A program made the position numbers and the translations under genes. From Chrysophaeum taylorii (Eukaryota > Sar > Pelagophyceae > Pelagomonadales > Pelagomonadaceae): a stretch of 64,000 nt of DNA. The stretch covers positions 496,001 to 560,000 of the forward strand of contig JAQMWT010000344.1 of assembly GCA_029834535.1 (NCBI GenBank). Reading direction: 5' to 3'. The notes under the pieces were generated by a model. That model did no database searches and was not told where the DNA came from. It worked only from the letters and a program-made list of their open reading frames with translations. Of the stretch, positions 1 through 8,937 are shown piece after piece. How positions within the stretch are numbered: position 1 is the stretch's first letter; every line of letters begins with the position of its first letter.

Positions 1-899
1 GAAGAAAACGTTGCAGCTGTACGATGCGTCCGGCAAACCGAAGATGGCCGGAGACAAGCCGCTCGGCATCGGTTACGACGAAGACGGGGTGTGTAGTTTG
101 GTGGCCAGTGTAAACCATCCGGTAGGTGCCACACCCTGACTGGGAGATCGTTCTTGATGAGGGTGTGCCCGACGCAAACGGGCGACGGCGCGCGGCGCGC
201 ATCGAGGGAGCGATCGACCTCAAGGACTACGCGTCGCTCCTCAAACGGATGCCTCCGACGTGGGGGAAGCGCTTTGGGTGCGTGCGCAAGGAGCGTGTCG
301 GGATGTTCGGGAGCTATACGGTCGACGAGGCCAAGCTGTGCCTGACGACGGAAGACTTTGGGTGGAAGCTGGGGGAGGACGCCAAGCTCGCGCCCTACCC
401 GCCCTACGTGCGACTGTGCTACGGCGAGCTTCACGGCGAGCAGGAGTCGATTCGAATATTCACGGGGTTGTCCGAGATCCACCTTTTGAAGGACCTCGAC
501 CTTCGCGAGGTGCACTACATGCTCCAAGGCCTGGGGTACGTCTGTTACAACACTCCTACGTACGACGATGGCGATCGATGGTGGGGCGAGGGCATCGACT
601 GCTTCCCGCAGCAAGTCAGCGCCGGGTTGCCAGGCGGCAAGGGGCCCATGTTCTACTCGTGGTACTACCGCCTTCCACCCTGGATGCCGGGCCTCGCCCT
701 CGAGGGCGAAGACGGCGACTACCTCAACGGGCCGATCGCGCTCAAGATCAAGGCACAGAAGGAACACCGCCTCATGCAGGCGCAGAAAGACGCCGAGGAT
801 CACCTCGCTGACCTCAAGTACAAAACCCTCGAACAGCGCGAGGATTGGCAGGCTGCCGCGAACTTGACCGCTGCTGACTACGACGAAGAAAAGGAGTGA
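1..899 (+). CDS. Unidentified protein, C-terminal part, two exons
   Basis: The window opens inside this gene. Reading from base 2, an open frame runs to base 88. A 37-nt intron (89-125, GTGTGT...GGTAG) then joins in phase 0 to the open frame 126-899. Without splicing, the first frame stops at 138-140 and the second has a TAG just upstream of 126, so splicing explains both. The visible part is 286 residues, acidic and rich in aromatic residues, with several WW/YY pairs and a charged coiled-coil-like tail ending DYDEEKE. There is no signal peptide or membrane segment in what is visible. I do not recognise the family. The 5' end is missing, so N-terminal domains are unknown. Confidence 0.65.
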
Positions 900-1116
900 C
901 CAGATATATCTCGGCAGGACACATCAATCAGACACTCCTTTCGCTTCTTGGCGCTCGACGAGACACTTGCCATGTGTGGTGCGGACCAACGTCGTCCAAA
1001 GGACATTCACGACGCCTCGGTGAGTGAGCGCGCGCTCAAGGGAAATGGCCACTCGGCGGCGACCCCGCCGCCGCCGCAATCGCCGAAGACAGAGTAGCTT
1101 GGTTAGCTTTATAAAC

Positions 1117-2085
1117 ATGGTGAGGTTACCCCCAAGAGGGAGTCGCGGGGCAGCGACGAGCACGGTCGAGGAGAACGATGGGCTGAATGCGAAAGAACGC
1201 CGACGCCTGCGGCGCCAGGCCGAGCGCGAGGCGCAGCCAAGTCTAGCGAACTCAGGAGACGACGACCTAACACGAGGTCGTGGTGAGGTAGTTCGGAAGA
1301 CCGGACTGACGGCAAAAGAACGGCGGCGACCGCGGCGCGGCGAGGAGCGGGCCGAAGCGGAGCGGCGACGACTCGAGACTCGAGTTGAGCCGCAAACAAC
1401 ACAACCGATCGAGCCGCGACCGGAGCCGGACGCTAAAGCTCTCGCAGGATCAAAGAGGAAACGCAGGGTGCCGTTGGTAGCGTTCGTGGGTCAGCTGTCG
1501 TTTGGGACGACGGCCGAGCAGCTCGAGACGTTTTTGCGCGACGGCGGCGTACCCGGAGCTCTCTCGGTACGGCTGCTGACGTCCAAGGACACGCGCAAGT
1601 CGAGAGGCATGGCGTTCGTCGAATGCGAGACACCCGAGGCGCTTCACGCGTGCGTTTCGCTTCACCATGCGAGCCTCGACGGCCGTCGGATCAACGTCGA
1701 GAAGTCGGCGGGGGGTGGCAAGGAGACGAAGAAGGCGCGAGTCAGCGAGAAGCGCAAGAAGCAACAACAAACGGTGGAGGAGACCGTCGATCGCGTCGTT
1801 TCCGACTTTGAAAAAGACGGGAGGCTCAGGGAGGGCGAGGTCGACGACGGCGTCAGACGGCTCCTGGCCCGGCGATCGGGCAGGGTCGCCGAGGCCGCGC
1901 TCTCCGAATATTGCTCCCTCGAGGGCCGCGAAAAATTCCATAATCCGGCTGCCTACCTCACAAAAATCGTCACGCGAATGACCGACGAGGACGCGATCGC
2001 CAACAAGAGCACGGTCGTCAAAGACAAGAAGAAAACCAAGAAGTCCGGACCGCCGCAGCGCGCCAAGGGTGAAAAAGAATCCTAG
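1117..2085 (+). CDS. RRM-domain RNA-binding protein, basic
   Basis: A 322-residue protein if it starts at ATG 1117. An in-frame ATG at 1045 would add 24 Arg-rich residues and cannot be excluded. One RNA recognition motif lies at about residues 115-200, with an RNP2-like strand (VAFVGQLSF) and an RNP1-like strand (SRGMAFVEC). Before it comes a highly charged segment with two copies of a LTAKERRR/LNAKERRR motif. After it come a Lys/Arg linker and a C-terminal helical segment with FHNPAAYLTKIVTRM, and then a basic tail. The layout resembles nucleolar or pre-rRNA binding proteins, but the exact family is not identified. No intron is needed. A TATAAA-like stretch sits just before ATG 1117. Confidence 0.75.
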   Translation: MVRLPPRGSRGAATSTVEENDGLNAKERRRLRRQAEREAQPSLANSGDDDLTRGRGEVVRKTGLTAKERRRPRRGEERAEAERRRLETRVEPQTTQPIEPRPEPDAKALAGSKRKRRVPLVAFVGQLSFGTTAEQLETFLRDGGVPGALSVRLLTSKDTRKSRGMAFVECETPEALHACVSLHHASLDGRRINVEKSAGGGKETKKARVSEKRKKQQQTVEETVDRVVSDFEKDGRLREGEVDDGVRRLLARRSGRVAEAALSEYCSLEGREKFHNPAAYLTKIVTRMTDEDAIANKSTVVKDKKKTKKSGPPQRAKGEKES

Positions 2086-2156
2086 CTCCGGAATGATTCT
2101 CATCGTGATGCCAGTTGGATCCATTGCGAACTCTCACTCCGGTCGCCTGCCTCCAG

Positions 2157-2330
2157 AACTAACTAGCTAACTTCAGACCTTTCCCGAGGAGCCGGTCAAG
2201 GATCACAGAGGAAAATCACACAGTCGGAGTAGAGGCGAGGGACGAGAACATGAGGATAGCGGACCGCCACTGCGCGAGGTCGTGCCACGAGCTGAAACGG
2301 ATGTCGCATTTCCTTAGCGCCCCATTAAAA
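2157..2330 (+). repeat. Dispersed repeat, family R1, copy 1
   Basis: It begins with AACTAACTAGCTAACTTCAG and continues through ATCACAGAGGAAAATCACAC to the GACCGCCACTGCG region. The same order of segments recurs at 45697-45940 with high similarity. The first 60 bases are also shared with family R2 (53530, 58160, 58530). No coding function is apparent. The rest of the gap 2331-2487 holds nothing I recognise. Confidence 0.8.
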
Positions 2331-2487
2331 TTATTAGCCACGCGGAAAAGTAAGAGATTACCAACATTAAGACGGGGGGAGCAATACTGCAACTTTAGGC
2401 GTATCGCCCCTGCCGGCCAGAGCCCAAAAGGCGATCGATGATATCAACTCTCGGCTCGTCCGACGCGACTCGGGTTGTGCGCTCTTC

Positions 2488-2934
2488 TTAAAGGCGGCGA
2501 CCACGGCGACCCGACTTCCGGCGAGTCGAGTCTGAGGGGATCGGCGTGACGTCCTCGATGCGGCCGATGCGCATACCCGAGCGCGCCAGGGCGCGAAGTG
2601 CCGACTGAGCGCCGGGCCCGGGCGTCTTCGTCTTGTTGCCGCCCGTAGCGCGAATCTTGATGTGGAGGGCCGTGACACCGAGCTCCTTGCACCGTGCGGC
2701 CACGTCCTGCGCCGCAAGCATCGCAGCGTACGGCGACGCTTCGTCGCGATCGGCCTTGACCTTCATGCCCCCCGTCACGCGAACAAGGGTCTCGCGGCCC
2801 GAGAGATCGGTGACGTGGACGAAGGTGTCGTTGAACGAGGCGAATATGTGGGCGACCGCAAACACGATCTCGCCCTCGGCCACCTTGGGACCGAGGGTCG
2901 TCACCTCCTTGACAGTCTCCGTCTTCTTCGACAT
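2488..2934 (-). CDS. RPS14: 40S ribosomal protein S14 (uS11)
   Basis: The 148-residue protein, starting at ATG 2934 (MSKKTE), matches uS11 along its full length. It has the [18 protein letters not shown] core, the [11 protein letters not shown] loop, the [13 protein letters not shown] helix, the [14 protein letters not shown] segment and the conserved basic tail ending [11 protein letters not shown]. It is a component of the small-subunit platform that contacts 18S rRNA near the decoding region. The open frame extends 17 codons further upstream to another ATG, but the family begins at about MSKK, so I use the inner start. No intron interrupts it. The next gene (3244) is divergent, with 309 bp between start codons. 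Confidence 0.97.
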   Translation of the reverse strand: MSKKTETVKEVTTLGPKVAEGEIVFAVAHIFASFNDTFVHVTDLSGRETLVRVTGGMKVKADRDEASPYAAMLAAQDVAARCKELGVTALHIKIRATGGNKTKTPGPGAQSALRALARSGMRIGRIEDVTPIPSDSTRRKSGRRGRRL

Positions 2935-3184
2935 CTTGCTGGCGAGTGGGCGAGTCTTACGTCGACGAAACCTTACCCTCTCCAAAGCTCGATTTTTATT
3001 GCTTAACCCCTTGCCTCTTTGCTCTCGCCTCCATAACCACCAAATTGATCTGTTCGGTCTGGGGATATCAATAAATAAACCTCTTGCCCCCTTCCCGCGT
3101 ACGCACTGCCCTTACCCTTTGAGTTTATTCCCTTACCCTCACGTTCTTCCGTAGGTTCTCGTCTGATTTTCGCTCGGAAATCGG

Positions 3185-3212
3185 ACCCTCAAGCTGCGCC
3201 CTTCAAAAAACC
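3185..3212 (+). promoter_or_regulatory. Upstream element, AGCWG...CTTCAAAA type
   Basis: CCCTCAAGCTGCGCCCTTC followed by an A-run lies 32-59 bp before ATG 3244. It is a looser version of the TGAGCAGTCGACCTT element seen upstream of other genes here. Promoter role is inferred from position only. Confidence 0.35.
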
Positions 3213-3243
3213 TTTGATCACAGACCCTCCTCTCCCATTAATT

Positions 3244-4344
3244 ATGTGGTTGTCCTTCTTGGTGGTGGTGTTGTGTGCGGGCGAGCGATCGTGGCTCGAG
3301 GTGGCGCAGCTTCTGGCGCGCGACACGAAAGTTGTCGGCATTGCGAGGGACTGGGAAGGTGAGTTTTCGCGGCTGATGGCCGGCGCTGGTCTCTCGGTCG
3401 TTGGGCGCTCCCGTCGTGTGTTGGTGCCGTTCAGCGGTGGGGACGTGTTAACGGCCCTCGCCGTCGGTCCGATGGCGACGGAGTACGTCCTGGTTGACCA
3501 TTCGCCAGCGTTGGGCCCGAGCGGCGAGGCGCGACGGTGGAACGCGTCGGAGATAGAGGGGGCGGCAAGTGCCGCTGCCGCGATCGTCGAGACGTCGCAC
3601 GGCGGCGCGTACCAGCTGGGCCTCCTCGTGCGCCGGTTCGCGAGACGCTACGGCATGGTGGCCCTCTTGATCGCGATATTGGCGAGCGCTGCCGTAGAGG
3701 TCTTGGATGTCGTGACGGACGCGATTATCAAGTGCCGGCGCCCGACGGGGTCGACGTTCTCGATCCGATATGTCGCGGGCGACCTTCACGACGAGGCGAC
3801 GGTGGCCGCGCTCGAGGCCTCGCTCGCGCACAACGAGACGCTCACGCTCCTCAAGGGTACCGAACTCGGCCTCAGAAGGCGCGTCTCGACGCGCGAAGAT
3901 TTTAAGGGCATCGCCAACGTCGACGACATCCTCGCGGCCCAGCGTCGCCGTAACGAGGCCGTCGCCCGCCTCTCCGATGCCATCCTCCGCGTGAGTCGGA
4001 TCATCGTCCAGGACTACACCGGCGTCCCGTTTCGGGCGCTTGAGACCTGGGCTTGGCGCATCGTCCCCTTTGGCGTTTACAACATCTCAAACCGCGACGC
4101 CGACCCCGACAGCAACGCCATGTCGCGCTTTTTTCAAACTCGCGTCCCCCGAGACCTCGGCGCACTTCGATTTGGCTACTGCCTTGCCGTCACGTCGAAA
4201 TCATCGAACCGCCGTTTGACGGTGCTGAGCCACCGCCGCGCGTCCCCGAGCGCCTCGCCGTTGGCGCTGCAGCAGCAACGCCACCGATCGGGGGAACGGC
4301 GAGGGGCGTGCCACATGCTTGTGGCCTTGTCGGCACCTTGCTGA
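3244..4344 (+). CDS. Secreted protein recalling an uncharacterised bacterial family
   Basis: ATG 3244 opens a 366-residue frame with a signal peptide (MWLSFLVVVLCAG). Downstream are PFSGGDVLTALAV with EYVLVDHSPALG at about residues 70-95, and IIVQDYTGVPFRALETWAWR with IVPFGVYNISNRD at about 260-290. From memory these resemble uncharacterised secreted proteins of Bacteroidetes and related bacteria that carry PFSGPDFL, YVLVGLEPVG and VQDDSGIPFR blocks. That link is unverified. The tail after about residue 315 is Ser/Arg-rich and may be unrelated. A 41-nt GT-AG segment (4189-4229) could instead splice to a frame ending at 4493 that encodes a hydrophobic C-terminus. No other intron is needed. Confidence 0.6.
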   Translation: MWLSFLVVVLCAGERSWLEVAQLLARDTKVVGIARDWEGEFSRLMAGAGLSVVGRSRRVLVPFSGGDVLTALAVGPMATEYVLVDHSPALGPSGEARRWNASEIEGAASAAAAIVETSHGGAYQLGLLVRRFARRYGMVALLIAILASAAVEVLDVVTDAIIKCRRPTGSTFSIRYVAGDLHDEATVAALEASLAHNETLTLLKGTELGLRRRVSTREDFKGIANVDDILAAQRRRNEAVARLSDAILRVSRIIVQDYTGVPFRALETWAWRIVPFGVYNISNRDADPDSNAMSRFFQTRVPRDLGALRFGYCLAVTSKSSNRRLTVLSHRRASPSASPLALQQQRHRSGERRGACHMLVALSAPC

Positions 4345-4583
4345 GCGTACTATTCGGGGTAGTCCTCCCCCCGTCGTCCTATCGTCCCCACTCCCTTTCG
4401 CTCTGGTTTCGCCTCGCTTACCCGCCGCTCTGCCCTTGGAAGTGTTGGATAGGAAATTTGGGGGTCCAGCACCGGGGCCGAAAATCGTTATAAAGGATTG
4501 GACCGGATTTCGAAGGACTCTCGAATCTACCCCAAATGGCCCCGACCTGCCTCGGACCCATTATTTTCGTAGCCGCCGAATTG

Positions 4584-4655
4584 AGAGAGCTCGCTCGCTC
4601 GCTCGTTCGCTCGCTCGCTCGCTCGTTCGCTCGCTCGCTCGCTCGTTCGCTCGTC
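4584..4655. repeat. Simple repeat (GCTC/GTTC)n
   Basis: A tetranucleotide array of GCTC units with every third or fourth unit GTTC. It gives spurious Ala/Arg/Ser-rich open frames on both strands. Confidence 0.95.
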
Positions 4656-4884
4656 TGGGGCTTACGTATCACTGAACGCAGTTGTGCCACAAGTGCCCAT
4701 GAAAAAAGGGGACCGATGGGTTTTTATCTGAGCGGTATGCACATCCAGGGTGGTCCAAGGAGGTCAACACGACGTCGCTTACGTCGAATTTCGACCAATT
4801 GGAGGAGGACTGGTGAGGCAGGTCCGCGGGACATCCGAGGTCGTCGTCTCGTTAATCAGCGTCGTCATCTATCCACCCATCCAT

Positions 4885-6830
4885 TCATAAACCGGCGAGT
4901 CCCTCGATGGTGGCGTACTGCGCGGGCGTGTAAGACTCAGGCTCTAAGTTACCGTTCAAAGTTCAGCTTGAGCCCTTTCTTTCATCCGCCCCAGGTCGCT
5001 GGCCAACTGCTCTCGAAGGCGATATTGAGGCGAGCTTTAACGGTCGAGATCTTCGTCTTTATGCCCGGCGCGAGCGCGGCATCGTCGACGAGGGGCTCGA
5101 CGCACGCGGCGTCGCGAGCCGGAGTCGACGATCTGCCGCTCGAGCATCTTTTCGACGGCCTTGGCGGCTCTGGCCTGGTGGTAGTTGATGGCGACTTCCT
5201 GGCATGGATCAGCAGCCTGCGCCACGTATTCAGTGCGGCCGAGAAGAGCTGTCTAGACGACGGCTAGCCCGACTTTGGGCGCCGAGATCGTCGATACGCT
5301 AGCTCCGTTCGTCGCCGTCGTGTAATGGCCTCGTGTCGGAGACACTCTTCTGGCGCTTTAAACGTATCAGCGCCGCGACCGAAGACCTTTTCGAGCTGCT
5401 GACACGAGACGACGCCGGACACGCTTCCGACGCGCGTCGTGTTCGAGGACATCCCGACGTAATACTTGATGGAGGTAAACTTGCCCTAGACCCGATGCGT
5501 GTTGTTACCATGCGAGCCTTCGTAGGCCTCTTCCAACTCCGAGGTCTGGTTGGCGGCTGCGAGGTCGCTGTCGTCGACGTAACGTATAGTCTGGCCGTTC
5601 TAGAAGGTGCGGAAGCAGCTCCAGCCTCGGGCTTCGATTACCTGACGCGTGCTCTCGATTTCCGGGTATATGTATACACCAAGTCAAAAATCGTAGAGCC
5701 GCGCACGCACGGCCACGACGCCGGAGATCTTCGTCAAAACGTCGACCAACAGTCTGTTTGGCGGCCCCCGCCGAGCGATAAACTCGGCGTAGGCCTCTAC
5801 GGACGCGTCGAACGCCTCGTACTCCGCTGTCGCCACCATCCGCGGGAAGTCCGAGCGCGTCTCAAAGAACGCGCGAGCATTGTCGTTGATTAGCGCCATG
5901 CGAGGACGGACCAGTCGTCGTGGGAGGCGGCGAAGAAGTGGAAGGGTACGTGTCGTGGATGACACCTCGACCTCGTAAGGTGCCGACGACCTCAAGCGAT
6001 GAAGGGGTTAGAACGCAGCACGTTTCTCCTCCAGCGAGCACTCGGAGCCGCCCGATCTCCTCCTCCATATGGCCTGGACACGGCCTTCGGCAGCCGCGAG
6101 CTCGATCTCTATGCGTTTCGCCTTCTGGGTGTAGCGAAGTATTTGTTCTTGATTGTCGCAAGGGTCCGGTTTCTTCAGTAGGTTCCTCAATCGCGTCACG
6201 GCAACCGACATACAGCCTGCCGCGCCGCATTTTTTGTCGCGTTAAGCTTGTCGATGGATTGCTGCAGCTTCGCAGTATCGCCGTCGTGCTACCTCTCCCT
6301 CGCGGCATCGTGGCGCTCGCACCCGGAGTCGCTCCTTCAGACGCGCGGCCTCCCGGACCTCGTACTCGCTCGGCATCGAGACGTACCGCCCCCGCCTTTA
6401 GCCAAATCCGTTTCGGCATCGAGAGGCTCGGCGTGGGCCCGGTTCCGCTCGCGCTCGGATGCGCCCTTGTTGCGCCTCCTTGGATGTTGTGAGCTGCTGG
6501 ACGTGGTTAGTTCTTAGCAGCGCGAGCACCCGCCGAAGCTGGCGTGATGACGACAACGGTCGCGAGTATTCTCTTTGCACGCGAAGTATTCGGCCGAAGG
6601 GGCTGTCGTCGCTCGGATCGCCGGACGCGGGACGCGATTCTCCGCGTCGGCCACCACGATGCCCTCGAGCCCGACGGTGACGGTCAGAGTGATCGTCTTG
6701 ACGACGCGTAACGTAGTCCCGGCGTCGTAGCGTATGTATGCTCTCGACAGTCCCAGCACCTCCTTGGACGTTCCGGCCCGCCGACAAGTCATGGATGACC
6801 TCGTCGCCAGGACGAATTGTCGTCGTCGTC
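4885..6830 (-). pseudogene. Decayed protein-coding gene, family unknown
   Basis: Protein-like sequence on the minus strand is broken across frames. From 6830 downward there are TIRPGDEVIHDLSAGR, then (other frame) RAYIRYDAGTTLRVVKTITL, LLKKPDPCDNQEQILRYT, MEEEIGRLRVLAGGE and MALINDNARAFFETRSDF. From about 5,900 to 5,300 one frame continues for about 200 codons but is interrupted by one TGA and two TAG codons. Near 5,225 there is VAQAADPCQEVAINYHQARA, and near 4,900 SYTPAQYATIEGLAG. Stops plus frameshifts fit a pseudogene. Tiny introns alone cannot explain the in-frame stops. The family is not recognised. From 6,831 to 7,160 I see nothing else. Confidence 0.55.
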
Positions 6831-7166
6831 GTCGTCGTCTGCGAGTGCCGCGTGAGAGCGTCCGAGATCCGACTGAGATGATAGCTCGAAATTATCGGTG
6901 CCTTAACTGGATTCCTTGGCGCCAGATCCCTGCGACACTACGTCTAGCAGACATAGAATCGGATTGGCAAGTAGCCCGATATTCACAAGATCCGTTCGAG
7001 ATCCTCCCATTTATTCACATATCCGAAAGCTTCGTCTCTTTACAACGCGGCGCACTTCTGCCTCAACCAAATCGTCGCGACTTTTTTCGCGCACATCAGG
7101 AGACTAGGGTCTAGTTTTAAGCATTCTTTTTGTCCCCCCAGGCTCTAAACCTTTGAGTTGGGGTTG

Positions 7167-7199
7167 TCGCAATTAGAGCAACAACTGCCCTAATTGCGA
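7167..7199. other. Perfect 10-bp inverted repeat (hairpin)
   Basis: TCGCAATTAG at 7167-7176 is repeated as CTAATTGCGA at 7190-7199, leaving a 13-nt loop. It sits 62 bp before ATG 7261. It could be a regulatory palindrome or a small element end. Confidence 0.6.
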
Positions 7200-7260
7200 T
7201 TTCCACTTAGAGTTTATACTTACACACCCACCCTCAGGTCCCAACCGTCATCCCGTTGCG

Positions 7261-8824
7261 ATGAACGAGGTGGCATTCGCGCGGGACCTCCTGGACGGGT
7301 ACGACGAGGTGCTGCACAAGGTGGGCCCCAAGGTCGAGGGGTCGCTGCGGAAGGAGGCCGACGACTTGGGCTCGGCGCTCGAGAAGCGACTGCGGGACTT
7401 GGCCGAGGGGTACGAGCGGTTAAACCAGCTCGCCCTCGAGGCGCCGCTCGGCCTGGTGCGTTGAGGCGTGCATGCGTTCGCGAGAGACGGCGCAGGCGAG
7501 CGCCGCTGCGGCGCACCAAGCGCGGCTGAGCAACTTTGGGATGAGCGAGACGCAGGCTCCCGCGCTCGAGTTCTGGGACAAGGAAAAGCACCGCGACGCG
7601 TTGTGGGAAGCGCGCGAGATCAAGCGGGGGCTCGACGCTCGGTGGAAGGAGCCGAGGCGGTTGTCCAGGCACAAGCCTCTGCGCGCGCACGTGCCGGGGG
7701 CAAAGTTTTCCTCGTCGCGACCGCCGATATTTGCCAGGCGCGACGCACAGCCGGCGGCGTCAAACAAGGGCAGCGGCGACGAGTACCCCGTCGCCCTGCG
7801 GCGGTACCGTGGCGGCTACCACGGCGAGCCCAAGGAGCAGCCCGGGCCGCCGACAGAGGCGCCGACGCCCGCGCCGCCGCCAAAGCCGCGCGCGGTTAAC
7901 AAGAAGCCTCGAGCGCCAAAAAAAACGCAGCAGCCGGTTAAGATCGTGGTGCGAGAACGCGCTCCAGACCTCGCGGCCGCGACCAAGGACTCGATGCGGG
8001 CCGCGGTCGCTGCCGCGCGTCGTGCGGTACGAGAGAGGCTTACACTTGCTGCGTTGACTCACTCGGCCCCGCAGGCCGCTGCCGCCGAAAAGGCCGCCGC
8101 CGCGGCGTCGAGGGTTGTACCCGTCGCGCCGCCTCGACGTCTCGACGACGACGACGACGAGGACGACCACCCGACGACGACGGTCGTGGTCGACGAGCCC
8201 GCCGCCGAGTACCGCGTTCTCGCGCCGCGACGCGCGCTCGCTTTTGAGCGACTCGCCCCACGGCCCGCGCCGCAGCCCATCCCCGTCCCCCAGAAGGAGG
8301 AGACGCAGCCGCGAGTACGCCGCGTCGACAAGGACGTTTACCTCGCCGCCCCTGTCGACGCCGACGACCCGCCCGCGGTCGTCCAACGAGCGCGCCGACC
8401 GGCTCCTTGCGTCGAACCCGGCGTCGGACCCATGGAGGTAGAACAGATGCTCGCTGTCGCCGCTGCCGAGCCCGTCTGGATTCCGGAGGGCACGCGCAAG
8501 CCCACAGCACCCAAGATTTTGGGCGCGACCCGTATGCCCTCTCCGCCGCCGCCGAGGAGAGAGACCGCACCACCACCTCTCAACGACAACAACCTTTGCT
8601 GCGAGGAGGAGGAGTACGCAGGGCCGAGTGGTGCAGGAGGATCTCTCCGCGGCGAGGGCGCCGCTGGCGTCCGGCTTGTGGCGCGCATGATGCTTGACCG
8701 CACACCCCCGGTTGGCGTCGTTCCCGTGGCCCCACCCCCAACGACGACGGTCCCCGCCGCCGCCGCCACTCAATCAAAAGAAGAAGAAGGTCCTTCGAAC
8801 TTTTTCCAGAATACACAACATTAA
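7261..8824 (+). CDS. Disordered Ala/Pro-rich protein with N-terminal helix, two exons
   Basis: Exon 1 is 7261-7455. A 40-nt intron (7456-7495, GTGCGT...CGCAG) follows in phase 0, and exon 2 is 7496-8824, giving 507 residues. Unspliced, exon 1 stops nine bases after the donor. The first 65 residues are a charged amphipathic helix (EVAFARDLLDGYDEV onward), likely coiled coil. The remainder is low-complexity, with Pro/Ala/Arg stretches, an Asp run (LDDDDDEDD) at about residue 280 and Ser/Pro motifs. No catalytic motif is visible. A scaffold or cytoskeletal role is possible but unsupported. It ends 113 bp before the channel gene on the same strand. Confidence 0.7.
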
Positions 8825-8937
8825 AACTGTTGTACTGGTATATTAGCATGACGTATCTCGGTCAACCGTCCAAAATGGAATGACTGCCAGGTTTTTCGTT
8901 TCGTTGGCGCCGAGCATTTCCCTTTATTGGTTCTGCG

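Noticed and set aside
126-128. GTG 126 as a start codon
   Set aside because: It is the first codon after a 37-nt intron. The upstream frame 2-88 joins it in phase, so it is an internal exon boundary.
4536-5267. 243-codon plus-strand frame
   Set aside because: It begins in the GCTC/GTTC simple repeat and continues antisense to the decayed gene. There is no motif or start support.
7760-8773. 337-codon minus-strand open frame
   Set aside because: Antisense to the disordered protein. It is composed of Arg/Val/Ser runs from reversed GC-rich repeats.
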